Assembly (NCBI GenBank): GCA_021186555.1
Contig: JAJKFL010000237.1
Coordinates: forward strand, 5,662,558-5,726,557
Direction of reading: 5' to 3'
DNA length: 64,000 nt
Source of the DNA: Reticulitermes speratus
Taxonomy: Eukaryota > Arthropoda > Insecta > Blattodea > Rhinotermitidae
The position numbers and the translations under genes were made by a program. Shown piece after piece: positions 10,961-21,695 of the stretch; the first letter of the stretch is position 1; each line of letters starts with the position of its first letter. Under the pieces are notes generated by a model. The model was not told where the DNA came from. It saw only the letters and a program-made list of their open reading frames with translations, and made no database searches.

Positions 10961-13241
10961 AACCACAATAGAACAGACTTATTTAAAATATTGCTAAGCC
11001 CCGAAACAGCTGTGTGCATTATGAAGCAGGTTACGGTCGCTAAGTAAATCAAGAGGGCGGAGAAGAACATTTTGAAAATACTGTTCCCTAGGAATTTGTA
11101 CATGAGATAGTTATGCGGCCATATTTTCTGCTAAAGACGATTGTTTATTATTTGTCATAATTACAATTCTACATGCACATGGCTAATGAGGTATAAAAAT
11201 AAAGTTATATTCCGGGATTTGACACTATATAGTGTGCTATGATTTTATCAACGTTTCGGAGGAACATGCTTACCCTGAAAATTAGGATAGCGGATTACTA
11301 CAAAAATTTGATAAATATATACCAGTTTCCGGTTGGTCAAATCACGGAAAATAATATGTGTCTATCCATCACCCTGAGGATTTCAAATCTCCGAGTTCTA
11401 AATATGTGGTTTAAATATACACGAAATGGGAAACATGGAATAGAATTGTCCAAAATATTTCATCGATGGAAAGTCGTTTAAGGTATCAAGATAATACACG
11501 AACATTCTGATGTGTTATTTTGCGTGTGGTTTATTGCACCGTTTTCTGTATAATAGTTTTATTTTATGGACTGATCTGTGGAAGAGATTTGTCGGGCGTG
11601 ATACAAAGCAGACACGCTCTGGTGGTGCAAGATAACCAAATCAAAAGCTACACGCTTATCCTAGCTTTTCATACCAATCGTTAACAGCAGAGATTCAATT
11701 TGTCGCCACATCAAATCTATTTTCCTGCACATACATTTGCCCTGACAAAAACAATCCACCTTCAAAATTCATCGTCATCGCATTGTCAGCATCATTATTA
11801 TAGTCCTTATCGTCATCATCACCGATATAACAATAGTGGTAATAATGTCAGCTGTCTGAGACCATTGATACACGAAATAATGTCAACATGGGTTTGTACC
11901 ACGCAGTAATTAACGAGAGACTGACTGACCGCATGTGGGACTTAACTACATAATTAATTGTTCGATAAAAACAGTGAAATTCAGGTCACAGTACTAGAAT
12001 TTTCTGATGAGAAGCGAGCAATAATTAACATTTTTTACCTGTTGTTGTTAGCTCAAGAGAATAGCTCTGACCTTGGCACTGGTGGCGCATGGCAAATCAG
12101 AGTGATAGATTTTTATGACCAGTAACCGATGTATTCCAGTTAAAATTACATGGGACTGAAATGAAATTTTGTTTTGTGAGTGCGAGTTTGTGTTGTTATT
12201 TTTCTGTTTTGTTTTATCTGGTTGGGGGTGTGTAAACATTATTCTTCATAACTGATCTCAACAAAGCACCTAAAATGTGAACCAGTGGGAAGTGATAGAT
12301 TCAGTGATAGAGACTTGTGATTTTACATGACCTGTATGTTTTCTCCGCAATCTCAGCCCGGAGGTAAGAGATTCTAACAATGCATTCAAGGTCAAAGCTG
12401 TTCTCGTCAGTCGAGGACAGTATTTACATTACTTCTACATTAGAGGAAAGAAAGTATTGCTCATAATCCACAGTCTCTACACGCTGCCACACAAATGGCG
12501 GGATATGATCAGTGGGGTTTAAACTTGATAATTGCAAGGAAGGAATTTAGTTGATAAACATAGCATAAAATTGAGAAATAGGCAATACTTCAGTGTTGAC
12601 ACATCTGGGCGCCGATGATAATTAAAATAGGTGAATAAAGCTTGTATATATGTTATTATCTAGGGCTGTATGTATTAGAATAAAATAATTGTCCCACGAC
12701 ATTTACTTGTAATTGTAAAAGTCCTGTGTTAAGACATGCAATAATTCATTGTGCAGTAAGAGAAGTTGCTAGATCGATTTTGTAGTGACATGGATCAATC
12801 ATGAACCTGCTAAAGATCATAGCAGAAAACCTGCTTTGTAGCATCAACTGGAGAGAAATTAAAATTAACATTAGAGAGTATACTGCTCTTCTCAGGGCCA
12901 TTTTTGAGGGCACAGCAATCTATGCGGTTGGTTGGGGCCCAAATTTCGTGGCCCCCACCGAGATTTTGTGTCAGATATTTTCATGTAAATACTTATATTG
13001 CTGTGTTTGCATTATCGACAGGAAGATAAGCTTCCGAAACGTATTTTTCATTGTTACCAGAAATGTCTCACACTGGCCCTGGATCAAATCTACGTAAAAG
13101 TTAAAAGAAATTCGGAAAATTAAATATTAAAGAAGGAGGTGTATTAAGGAAAATAACAAGACACATACAATCCATAATCCATAAAAATTGGCACTTATGA
13201 AGTCTAATAGATATTGTATGACAAAATATTTCGTTGGTAGT
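10961..13241. other. noncoding stretch, nothing firmly recognised
   Basis: Short chance frames (for example 11239-11481 and 12801-13097) lack recognisable domains. A block GGAAGATAAGCTTCCGAAAC near 13020 resembles a hammerhead stem II plus GAAAC but lacks the CTGANGA box. Confidence 0.4.
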
Positions 13242-13253
13242 AAAAAGGTTTCC

Positions 13254-13491
13254 TTGATTTCAGGCTTCCGCCGCGATGTTGATGAAATCTGTGGTCTTCT
13301 GGGTAATTACACTGCGTCGTGTGGTAATTATTTACCGACGTTTCGGGACAACGTGTCGGTCCCATCTTCATGGGTCAAGATTCCGAGTAGGAAATCTTGA
13401 CCCGTAAAGATGGGACCGACACGTTGTCCCGAAACGTCGGTAAATAATTGCCACACGACACCGTGTAATTACCCAGAAGACCACAGATTTC
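13254..13491. mobile_element. family A palindromic hammerhead element with perfect 12-bp duplication
   Basis: Bounded by the identical 12-mer AAAAAGGTTTCC at 13242-13253 and 13492-13503. The left end carries the family's one-sided extension (TTGATTTCAGGCTTCCGCCG). The arms from CTGTGGTCTTCTGGGTAATT (about 13289) and its mirror (about 13470) are near-perfect inverted copies. Each arm holds a block with stem II GGGAC/GTCCC and GAAACGTC. The catalytic box reads ATGAAGA or GTAAAGA, so nucleotide C3 is missing and activity is doubtful. Confidence 0.85.
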
Positions 13492-13881
13492 AAAAAGGTT
13501 TCCGTTGACATCATCATTGTATTTTACGAAGTAAAAGCAGTAACTTTAATAAACAAAGTGAAAAGTATTCTGTAGGCTTGAGAAACAAATATAGACTTGG
13601 AAACAAGTAGATAATTTGGCATTTCCCACAAGAGAAAAGAGAGAAATGCTTTGGAATTTTTTATTCTTACATCTTATGGAACAAAATCAGAAGGCGTGGT
13701 GAAGACTTAAGAAAAAAGGAGAAAATCTAAGGTATGTGACAGAGTAAAATACCAGAAGTAACTTCAGATATGTTCAAAGAAGTTGTAAAATAAATACGTT
13801 ACTTGAAAGACCCTACCAATGAAGCGCTACGTTGCAGGAAATTTACTTTACGCACAAGTATGTGAAATAGCGTTGGAATTT

Positions 13882-14061
13882 ACTATTCAGTTCACCAACA
13901 AATGCACAAACATAAACTACTTTTATAGTTTTACTAGTTTCGTTGTACCGTTGGGGAATACAACGATACTAATAAAACTATACAGTAGTTTATGTTTGTG
14001 CATTTGTTGGTAAACTGAATAGTGAATGAAAATGCACGGTGAAAGCAATATAAAATTTTTA
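13882..14061. mobile_element. 180-bp palindromic mini-element (family B type, no ribozyme)
   Basis: Arms around CCAACAAATGCACAAACATA and its mirror TATGTTTGTGCATTTGTTGG pair over about 65 bp with a short loop near 13950. The right extension reads AATGCACGGTGAAAGCAATA, the family B end. Flanking AGCGTTGGAATTT (13869-13881) and AGCGTTAGAAATTT (14062-14075) look like a diverged target duplication. The hammerhead block has been lost. Confidence 0.7.
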
Positions 14062-14075
14062 AGCGTTAGAAATTT

Positions 14076-15450
14076 GTTTCTGCAAAACCCTGACAGTGCA
14101 CGCAGACTTTTAACAGAGGAGGAAAATTAAGTTATTACCAAAGAAGACTTATTAAACGCCATATTTCATAGTTTTGGCCAATAAGAAAACCTTCAAACAA
14201 TGTATAGAGATAGCTACATGTCTTTCTAATTTAATCTGGAAACTTAGAGAAACAAATAGCTTTCTTCTCGAAGAACAGAAGGCTGGAGTTAAGGGGCAAA
14301 CGTATGCAAGAAACAATTGATTATAGATTTTGTGACGATAAAGTAGGAAGTGGAAAATTATAGCAATGTGCTCTATATGCATTCTTCTTTCAATACGACT
14401 TGGTCTGGATTCGGCTCATCACACCTGGCTTGTAGAAGCTCAAACTATAGTGCAAGAATTTCTTTAAATCTTCTAGGAAGAGGTCATGCAGATAAGAACT
14501 AATGTGTCTAGACATCTTCTGCACCAACATGAAGATGGATTTCCGAGGCGACACGCTGAGATGGATATGGTTTTGTCTCGCACTCAAGCCAGCTAGAATA
14601 CTGTACTGAACTAATGCTGACAGGATAGTGACGTAATAGGAACGTACTCTTATGTCAAACTATTTGACGTCTTATGTGTAAGTACGTATAAGGTAAATGT
14701 TGAGTAAGTAAGGTTCCTTATGTCATAAATATCAAACAATAAGTTACTGTAAAGTTTAACGTAGCTTATTTAGTCCATTGAAGTGTAATTATTTTTAAAA
14801 ATACTCCCTGAGGTTACTGATGCATTTAGCCCATCTTGGCACGAGATTAAAAGAATCCCGTCGCAGTAAAAATCGGGATTTTGCATTCGCAAGAATTCAC
14901 GAACGGCCATTTAAACTTTCTCTGTGTTGTGAAATCAACACTGAAGCTACTTGTTAATTCTAAAGTCGCCATTTCCACAATAATTAGGAATTGAAAGTGT
15001 CTGTTCTTGAATGGATACGACAGCAATAGACCTGCTTGAGTCGCGACTGAATTTTGAAATCATTCGAAAATGGGATAAAGGCAAAACTGTACTCGGATTA
15101 TAAGGTGAGAAATGTTGATAGGCTACTTTATTGTAATAAATGAGCTACATTCGACGTTGTGATATTTCCAATTTTATTTTTATGTCTTAGGGAAAATTAA
15201 TTAGTTGATGTCCTACGTCTACAGTATAATGGTGATATCAAATCATGTACTGGAACCAAGAATTAAAGTAACACACTGTATAGTGTTACACTTTTTACAC
15301 TACATCAAGATGTAGTTTAATATATGTATAACCCTGGATTCTGGGTATGAAGTCGAGGGATTTTGCGGCTGTTAAAGATAAATTAATTGAAACCATTTGT
15401 GAAGGAGACACCTATAAATAGGCCTACGTGGGTGTTTGTGTAAGAAGGCT
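14076..15450. other. noncoding stretch, nothing recognised
   Basis: Short chance frames near 14152-14587. A small palindrome near 15281-15315 (TAGTGTTACACTTTTTACAC) is too short to classify. Confidence 0.4.
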
Positions 15451-15451
15451 T

Positions 15452-15697
15452 ACTTTTGTCTGTGGCTCAAAAGCCCAACTCGGGCCTAGGCTGCCTCATT
15501 GTTGAAGTTACAATATCACACACATTTAGACACACAAACACGTTAGGACTCCCCTGAACGAGTGATCAGCTCGTCGCAGAGGCCGCTACTTACACAACAA
15601 ACACAAGAGACGAACATACATACCGTCAGCGGGATTCGAATGCTCGATTCCAGCAGCCAAGCAGCCGCTGACCTATGCCTTAGACTGCAAGGCGTAT
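15452..15697 (-). mobile_element. tRNA-Leu-like SINE, type 1 (minus strand)
   Basis: The reverse strand reads TTGCAGTCTAAGGCATAGGT (A-box side), then GCATTCGAATCCCGC (B box). The body is the same as at 17.85 and 43.74 kb: GTTGTGTAAGTAGCGGCCTC, GCTGATCACTCGTTC and GGGGAGTCCTA. It is a more diverged subtype shared with the copy at 45.65 kb. Confidence 0.8.
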
Positions 15698-16040
15698 GGA
15701 ATAGTTTAGAATGAAACACAGGTTTCTGGAAAATCTCACAGGAGGCTAAATAATATGATATGAACCAACTAAACATTACTAATGTAACAAGAGAAAGAAG
15801 AGTTCTTCCTTATTCGTTTGGCGTAATATCTTGGCCACAGAGAACTGGGAAGTCTTCTCTGTTCTCTACGACCAAAATTAGCAAGCATCAGACCCATCAT
15901 CATCTTCTTTAGCTTAGAAAGCTAAACAAATTCTAGAAGGCTGTGGAAGATATTTTACAGATCATTTCACTCTAGACTGTAAACAAGCATGCTCATTCCA
16001 TCCACATTCCCTCTCAAAGAACAGTGCGTTAGTGCTTTAT

Positions 16041-17290
16041 CGAGCGGTCTGTATAACTGACTGACAAGAATATTGGCATCGAGCGGTCTGTATTACAGAC
16101 TGACAAGACTATTGGCATCGAGCGGTCTGTATTATTGACTGACAAGACTATTGGCATCGAGCGGTCTGTATAACTGACTGACAAGACTATTGGCATCGAG
16201 CGGTCTGTATTATTGACTGACAAGACTATTGGTATCGAGCGGTCTGTATTACAGACTGACAAGACTATTGGCATCGAGCGGTCTGTATTATTGACTGACA
16301 AGGCTATTGGCATCGAGCGGTCTGTATAACTGACTGACAAGACTATTGGCATCGAGCGGTCTGTATTATTGACTGAGAGGACTATTGGCATCGAGCGGTC
16401 TGTATTATTGACTGACAAGACTATTGGCATCGAGCGGTCTGTATTATTGACTGACAAGACTATTGGCATCGAGCGGCTGTATTATTGACTGACAAGACTA
16501 TTGGCATCGAGCGGTCTGTATTACTGACTGACAAGACTATTGGCATCGAGCGGTCTGTATTATTGACTGACAAGACTATTGGCATCGAGCGGTCTGTATT
16601 ACTGACTGACAAGACTATTAGCATCGAGCGGTCTGTATTATTGACTGACAAGACTATTGGCATCGAGCGGTCTGTATTACTGACTGACAAGACTATTGGC
16701 ATCGAGCGGTTTGTATTATTGACTGACAAGACTATTGGCATCGAGCGGTCTGTATAACTGACTGACAAGACTATTGGCATCGAGCGGTCTGTATTATTGA
16801 CTGACAAGACTATTGGCATCGAGCGGTCTGTATTATTGACTGACAAGACTATTGGTATCGAGCGGTCTGTATTACTGACTGACAAGACAGTTAACATCGA
16901 GCGGTCTGTATTACTGACTGACAAGACTATTAGCATCGAGCGGTCTGTATTATTGACTGACAAGACTATTAGCATCGAGCAGTCTGTGTTACTGACTGAC
17001 AAGTCTATTGGCATCGAGCGGTCTGTATTATTGACTGACAAGACTATTGGCATCGAGCGGTCTGTATTATTGACTTACAAGAATATTGGCATCGAGTGGT
17101 CTGTGTTACTGACTGACAAGTCTATTAGCATCGAGCGGTCTGTATTATTGACTGACAAGACTATTGGCATCGAGCGGTCTGTATTATTGACTGACAAGAC
17201 TATTAGCATCGAGCGGTCTGTATTATTGACTGACAAGACTATTGGCATCGAGCGGTCTGTATTACTGACTGACAAGACTATTAGCATCGA
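16041..17290. repeat. 39-bp tandem array, about 32 copies, open in both directions
   Basis: The unit contains CGAGCGGTCTGTATTATTGA and CTGACAAGACTATTGGCAT. Thirty-nine bases is exactly 13 codons, so once a frame is open it stays open. The minus strand reads MPIVLSVNNTDRS repeats (16029-16469, 16460-17053 and 17075-17368). The plus strand reads TDKTIGIERSVLL repeats (16485-16757 and 16797-17387). The variants scatter over all codon positions. With no promoter or unrelated N-terminal domain, I read this as a minisatellite rather than a repeat protein gene. Confidence 0.95.
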
Positions 17291-17696
17291 TGCACTGACG
17301 ACATCGGAAGAGAATGAAACACTGGCGTGGGTACAGAAATCACTTGATGCCAGACTCAAAGTCAGCAATGTAATATTTAAGTGGTAATTTCATAATTATG
17401 TCAAAAGGGCATAAAAGTCACAAAACAGTGGTACATGGAAGAGGTGATGATACTACCAACAGTCCTGCAATGCTGATGATACTGCACAGGATTTTGTAAA
17501 TTCGAAACATTAAAGAAGGCATCTCCAAGGACATTCAAAGAACCGCAGTGCTAGGATCTTGCCCGATATCCCGCAAGTTTCTAAGTCTTCGCGAATAATT
17601 ATTGGCCTAATTTGTAACTTGTCATTACTTTGGTAAAACTTTGGATTTTAATTTAGATTAACCAGTAAACCACCTGAGTTACAACAAACAAAATAG

Positions 17697-17790
17697 CACC
17701 ACCACCACCACCACCACCACCACCACCACCACCACCACCACCACCACCACCACCACCACCACCACCACCACCACTACCACCACCGCTACC
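17697..17790. repeat. (CCA)n microsatellite
   Basis: About thirty CCA/ACC triplets, interrupted only near the right end. It lies just outside the left arm of the large inverted duplication. Confidence 0.95.
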
Positions 17791-17810
17791 ATCAACACAA
17801 AAAAAAAACA

Positions 17811-18568
17811 AATTTTCTTTCATTTTATTTCATATCCTACGTTAGGATCCCAGTGGCCGTACGGTCTATGGCGTCGGTCTGCGGCCGCTCGCTTGCTGGG
17901 ATTGTGGGTTCGAATTCCACCGGGGACATGGATGTCTGTCTCATGTGAGTGTTGTGTTTTGCCAGGTAGAGGTCTCTGCGACGGGCTGGTCACTCGTCCA
18001 GAGGAGTCCTACCGAGTGTGGTGTGACTAAAGTGTGTGATGGTGAAGCCTCGAAAAGGAGACCTAGGCCCACTAAGGTCTGTCAAGCCATAAAAAATTGT
18101 TAGGATCTAGGACAGCAGTTTACTTCTTTGCTTATACTACATCCGGATATGGGACCACAAATCACGTCGTTGCGAAACCTACATTAGGAATACGGGATAT
18201 AATTCACTTTGTTGTATATCCTATCTTATGATCCAGGACTCTTTGGAAAACAAGGCGTCTCTGGAGGAGGAAAAATTGTTTTCATAGTCACAAAAGTGTC
18301 TTCCGTATTAATAATTGAATGTACAAGCCGTGCATTACGCCTAAAGTCACTATGTATGGAAGAAAGACAAACGTGTCTATGGCCTAAGAAAAAAATGCAT
18401 TATCTAAACTGAACTGAGATAGAAACGTGACTAAAGCGTAGTGTTTCCTGATACTTTTATGTACCAGCAGATTTAACTGAAAGAATTCTAACATTCTACC
18501 CGCAGAGTGCCTTTGGGTGTGTTTTATTTGGATGTCAGAAAACAAAATCCATGATTATATCGCTATAA
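17811..18568 (+). repeat. left arm of a large inverted duplication
   Basis: Reverse complement of 19072-19840 with few substitutions. The lengths (758 and 769 bp) differ mainly by an 11-bp insertion in the right arm near 19331. The arm carries a complete type 1 SINE plus about 450 bp of older repeat-derived sequence. The spacer between the arms is about 500 bp. Confidence 0.92.
17850..18098 (+). mobile_element. tRNA-Leu-like SINE, type 1
   Basis: The head reads CAGTGGCCGTACGGTCTATG (compare the leucine tRNA A box TGGCCGAGTGGTCTAAG) and GTGGGTTCGAATTCC (B box). It is followed by the family body (GGATGTCTGTCTC, GGTAGAGGTCTCTGCGAC, CACTCGTCCAGAGGAGTCC) and a short A-rich tail. GTTAGGATC at 17841-17849 and 18099-18107 is a 9-bp target duplication. 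Confidence 0.88.
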
Positions 18569-18582
18569 TCAACAACAACAAC

Positions 18583-18655
18583 TAACAACAACAACTACTA
18601 CTACTACTACTACTAATACTAATACTAATACTACTAAAATCTACTAATACTACTT
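18583..18655. repeat. (AAC)n and (ACT)n microsatellite in the spacer
   Basis: AACAACAACAACTAACAACA followed by ACT and AATACT triplets. It sits in the spacer of the inverted duplication. Confidence 0.9.
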
Positions 18656-19071
18656 CACGGCTTGGTCTTGTTATGCTAATACAAAGCCAAGGCTTTACTT
18701 CCAAACGATTTTTCCACCTCGTGTGTTTCATGGCTTTTGCTTTGTATTCGTGAAACTTACAAAGCCTGTTCGTTTCCATTCCCTCACACGCTGAAGCTAA
18801 TTTGCTTGACAATCGGCTGTTTACTCGGTATGTTAAATAGAATGCACTGGACGAAACGGGGCTTTATGAGTGAGGGGAAAGGTGACCAGAGAGATGGGCC
18901 GGAAGGCAGAAATAGACACCATATATTGTTCAAATTATAAATATTATTTGCCAGCGATTTTGCAGCATTAAACGCGTGAAGTCGAAAATTAACCTTATTT
19001 ATATTTAAATTTTCATTTTATATAGGGAAGAAAATACTCGCCTGAGTTGTGGCAACGAACCAGTTAATGAT

Positions 19072-19840
19072 TTATAGCGATATAATCATGGATTTTGTTT
19101 TCTGACATCCAAATAAAACACACCCAAATGCACTCTGCGGGTAGAATGTTAGAATTCTTTCAGTTAAATCTGCTGGTACATAAAAGTATCAGGAAACACT
19201 ACGCTTTAGTCACGTTTCTATCTCAGTTCAGTTTAGATAATGCATTTTTTTCTTAGGCCATAGACACGTTTGTCTTTCTTCCATACATAGTGACTTTAGG
19301 CGTAATGCACGGCTTGTACATTCAATTATTATCCGTGGATTAATACGGAAGACACTTTTGTGACTATGAAAACAATTTTTCCTCCTCCAGAGACGCCTTG
19401 TTTTCCAAAGAGTCCTGGATCATAAGATAGGATATACAACAAAGTGAATTATATCCCGTATTCCTAATGTAGGTTTCGCAACGACGTGATTTGTGGTCCC
19501 ATATCCGGATGTAGTATAAGCAAAGAAGTAAACTGCTGTCCTAGATCCTAACAATTTTTTATGGCTTGACAGACCTTAGTGGGCCTAGGTCTCCTTTTCG
19601 AGGCTTCACCATCACACACTTTAGTCACACCACACTCGGTAGGACTCCTCTGGACGAGTGACCAGCCCGTCACAGAGACCTCTACCTGACAACACACAAC
19701 ACTCACAACAGACAGACATCCATGTCCCCGGTGAAATTCGAACCCACAATCCCAGCAAGCGAGCGGCCGCAGACCGACGCCATAGACCGCGCGGCCACTG
19801 GGATCCTAACATAGTATATGAAATAAAATGAACGAAAATT
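19072..19840 (-). repeat. right arm of a large inverted duplication
   Basis: Mirrors 17811-18568 from CGCTATAA at the inner edge to AATTTTC-type sequence at the outer edge. The arm continues to its right into the degenerate array at 19843-20320. This suggests that the right copy is the original and the left a duplicated, inverted copy; that direction is inferred. Confidence 0.92.
19553..19801 (-). mobile_element. tRNA-Leu-like SINE, type 1 (minus strand)
   Basis: Mirror of 17850-18098, flanked by the same duplication in reverse (GATCCTAAC at 19544-19552 and 19802-19810). The SINE was therefore in place before the inverted duplication formed. Confidence 0.88.
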
Positions 19841-19842
19841 CT

Positions 19843-20320
19843 CGATTATTTTTGGGATGTGCAGTAAACGTGCAGCCGTGAGTCCTAATAGGATGTGCAA
19901 CAAAGTAAACTATGTTTCAAGATCCTTATATAGGATCCGTAATGAAGTGAACTGTAGTCTCGGATCCTAATGTAGAATTTGCAATGAAGTAAACCCAGTT
20001 CTTAATCCTATGTAGGGTATGAAACAAAGTGAATCGTAAACGGGGGTCCTAAAACAGGGAATGCAATAAAGTGAAAAATAGTTCAGTGTCGTAATGTAGA
20101 ATACTAAATGAAGTGAACTCTTTACTTTGGGTTCGAATGTAGAATATACAGTGAAGTGAACTGCTTTGTTGATCCTATGTAAAATGTGCAATAAAGCGGA
20201 CTGTAATTTGGGATCCTAAAATAGGGAATGTAATGAAGTTAATTGTAGCGAGGGATATTAGGACTGGGTGTGCAACAGAGTGAACTGAAGTCTAGATTCT
20301 AATATACACTCTGTAATAAA
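19843..20320. repeat. degenerate tandem array, unit roughly 45-60 bp
   Basis: Loosely repeated blocks read like GGATCCTAATGTAG, then AT.TGCAATGAAGTGAACT, then GTAGTCT. The same blocks continue inside the right arm (about 19400-19550), on both sides of the SINE. Heavy divergence shows this is the oldest array in the window. Confidence 0.75.
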
Positions 20321-21068
20321 ATTAACTCTTCGAAATAAATTAGTATCGTATTTTTGTCAAGCGATGTTTTAAGTACTTCGTGATGGCAAATAGAATGTGG
20401 ATGTGTCTATCATTGTTATGTATAAAGATGAGAAGAGCACTTTCAATTGTCTTTAAGCTACGCATTTCAGAATGTTGTTAAATGAAGGAAGAATAAAATT
20501 GGTGATATAAAGAAAGTTAGTTGTCCTGTCATGTTCTTAAGTGCGTAGTTAAATGTCAAAATGTTTTTATGTTACAAAGAATTGTGTTTATTGTCTTGTG
20601 TAGGGAGGGTTGCCAGCTGCAAGGGGCCTTGTGCTGCCTTATCAGAAGAATTGTCACAGTTAGCAACGTAAGACATGATTATGACTAGGGTGACCATACA
20701 ATTTATCATCCAAACCGCGACACTTTTGAGAGTGAAAGAGGGCGCTAAAAATAATTAAAATTATATAATTTTTAAATAATATATATATTGACCGACAATT
20801 TGGTGTTATATTGGTGGACGTGTAAAATATTTCTATTCAAAAACTATTTTCAAGAATACAAATCTTTCTAAAAAATGAAAATAATTTATGCATTTACACT
20901 AAAGAAAAATAAAAAAACTAATTTACATTGTTTATCTGTAAATTAAAATATAACATGAGGAGAATAATTATTCTCAGTACATATTCACGTACTTAAATCA
21001 GTTTCTTAGCGGTATCTGTCTCTAATAACGTGTCACAGGTGTTTTTCTGAAGAATGAATTTTTTTAAA

Positions 21069-21108
<40 letters not shown>

Positions 21109-21222
21109 TATTTACTGCAATTGGGTTTTCACCCGGTGGCAGTAGTCCTTACACTAGTACACACAATACAATTGGACATCTAAATATACATAAAAATAAC
21201 AATACAAAACAAACTATACACA

Positions 21223-21695
21223 TTAAATTAAGTTATAGACCCAACTGATGCACACTAAAACCACTTTTTAAGTAGCTTTATTATTAAAATTAAAATTGAC
21301 TCCACCGTATTACTCCTCACCGCACAACACGCAGTACACTCCGCTCCACGCAAAAACATTTCATATGCTTGTAATACCACGATCCCACACGCCAGCAGTT
21401 CCACAATCTACCATCTACAGTGCTTTTATAATTTTACAACTTTTAACGAATCTTTTTACAAGATTTTAACTTATGTTTTAAAGTGCAGATAGAATATTTT
21501 AAATCATGTGTTGAAGTGACTGTAGCTTTTAGCAAGAAACCCCCCTGACGATGATCCTAGGATTCGAAACACGTGTAGGGGTACAATTTTTAACAATTTT
21601 AATAATAAAGCTACTTAAAAAAGTTGTTTTAGTGTGCATCAGTTGGGTCTATAACTTAATTTAATATGACGAAGTTGCACGGTGGCAACAATGTG
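21223..21695. mobile_element. family B palindromic hammerhead element
   Basis: Inserted into a LINE 3' end and flanked by the identical 12-mer AAACTATACACA at 21211-21222 and 21696-21707. The left arm (from TTAAATTAAGTTATAGACCC) mirrors the right arm (GGGTCTATAACTTAATTTAA at about 21645-21664). The right side extends to GTTGCACGGTGGCAACAATG, the family B end motif. An intact hammerhead lies in the middle at 21541-21581. Confidence 0.85.
21541..21581 (+). ncRNA. hammerhead ribozyme, core intact
   Basis: CCCC (stem I), CTGACGA (C3 to A9, N7 = C), stem II GATCC against GGATTC with one bulged T, then GAAA. The palindrome ACACGTGT follows as stem III, A at 21577 is H17, and GGGG closes stem I. 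All invariant nucleotides of the hammerhead consensus are present. One extra U sits between A9 and stem II, as in every copy here. The palindromic stem III implies that two copies or a dimer are needed for efficient folding (inference from known short-stem-III hammerheads). Confidence 0.8.

Noticed and set aside
12040-12425. Inverted repeat linking 12.05 and 12.40 kb and a relative near 9.39 kb
   Set aside because: Similarity is short and interrupted; no reliable ends could be set.
13015-13045. Further hammerhead at GGAAGATAAGCTTCCGAAAC
   Set aside because: Stem II and GAAAC are present but the CTGANGA box and stem I are missing.
16029-17387. Possible repeat protein (13-residue repeats) on either strand
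   Set aside because: Both strands are equally open because the unit is 39 bp. Unit variants show no coding bias and there is no non-repeat domain or promoter.
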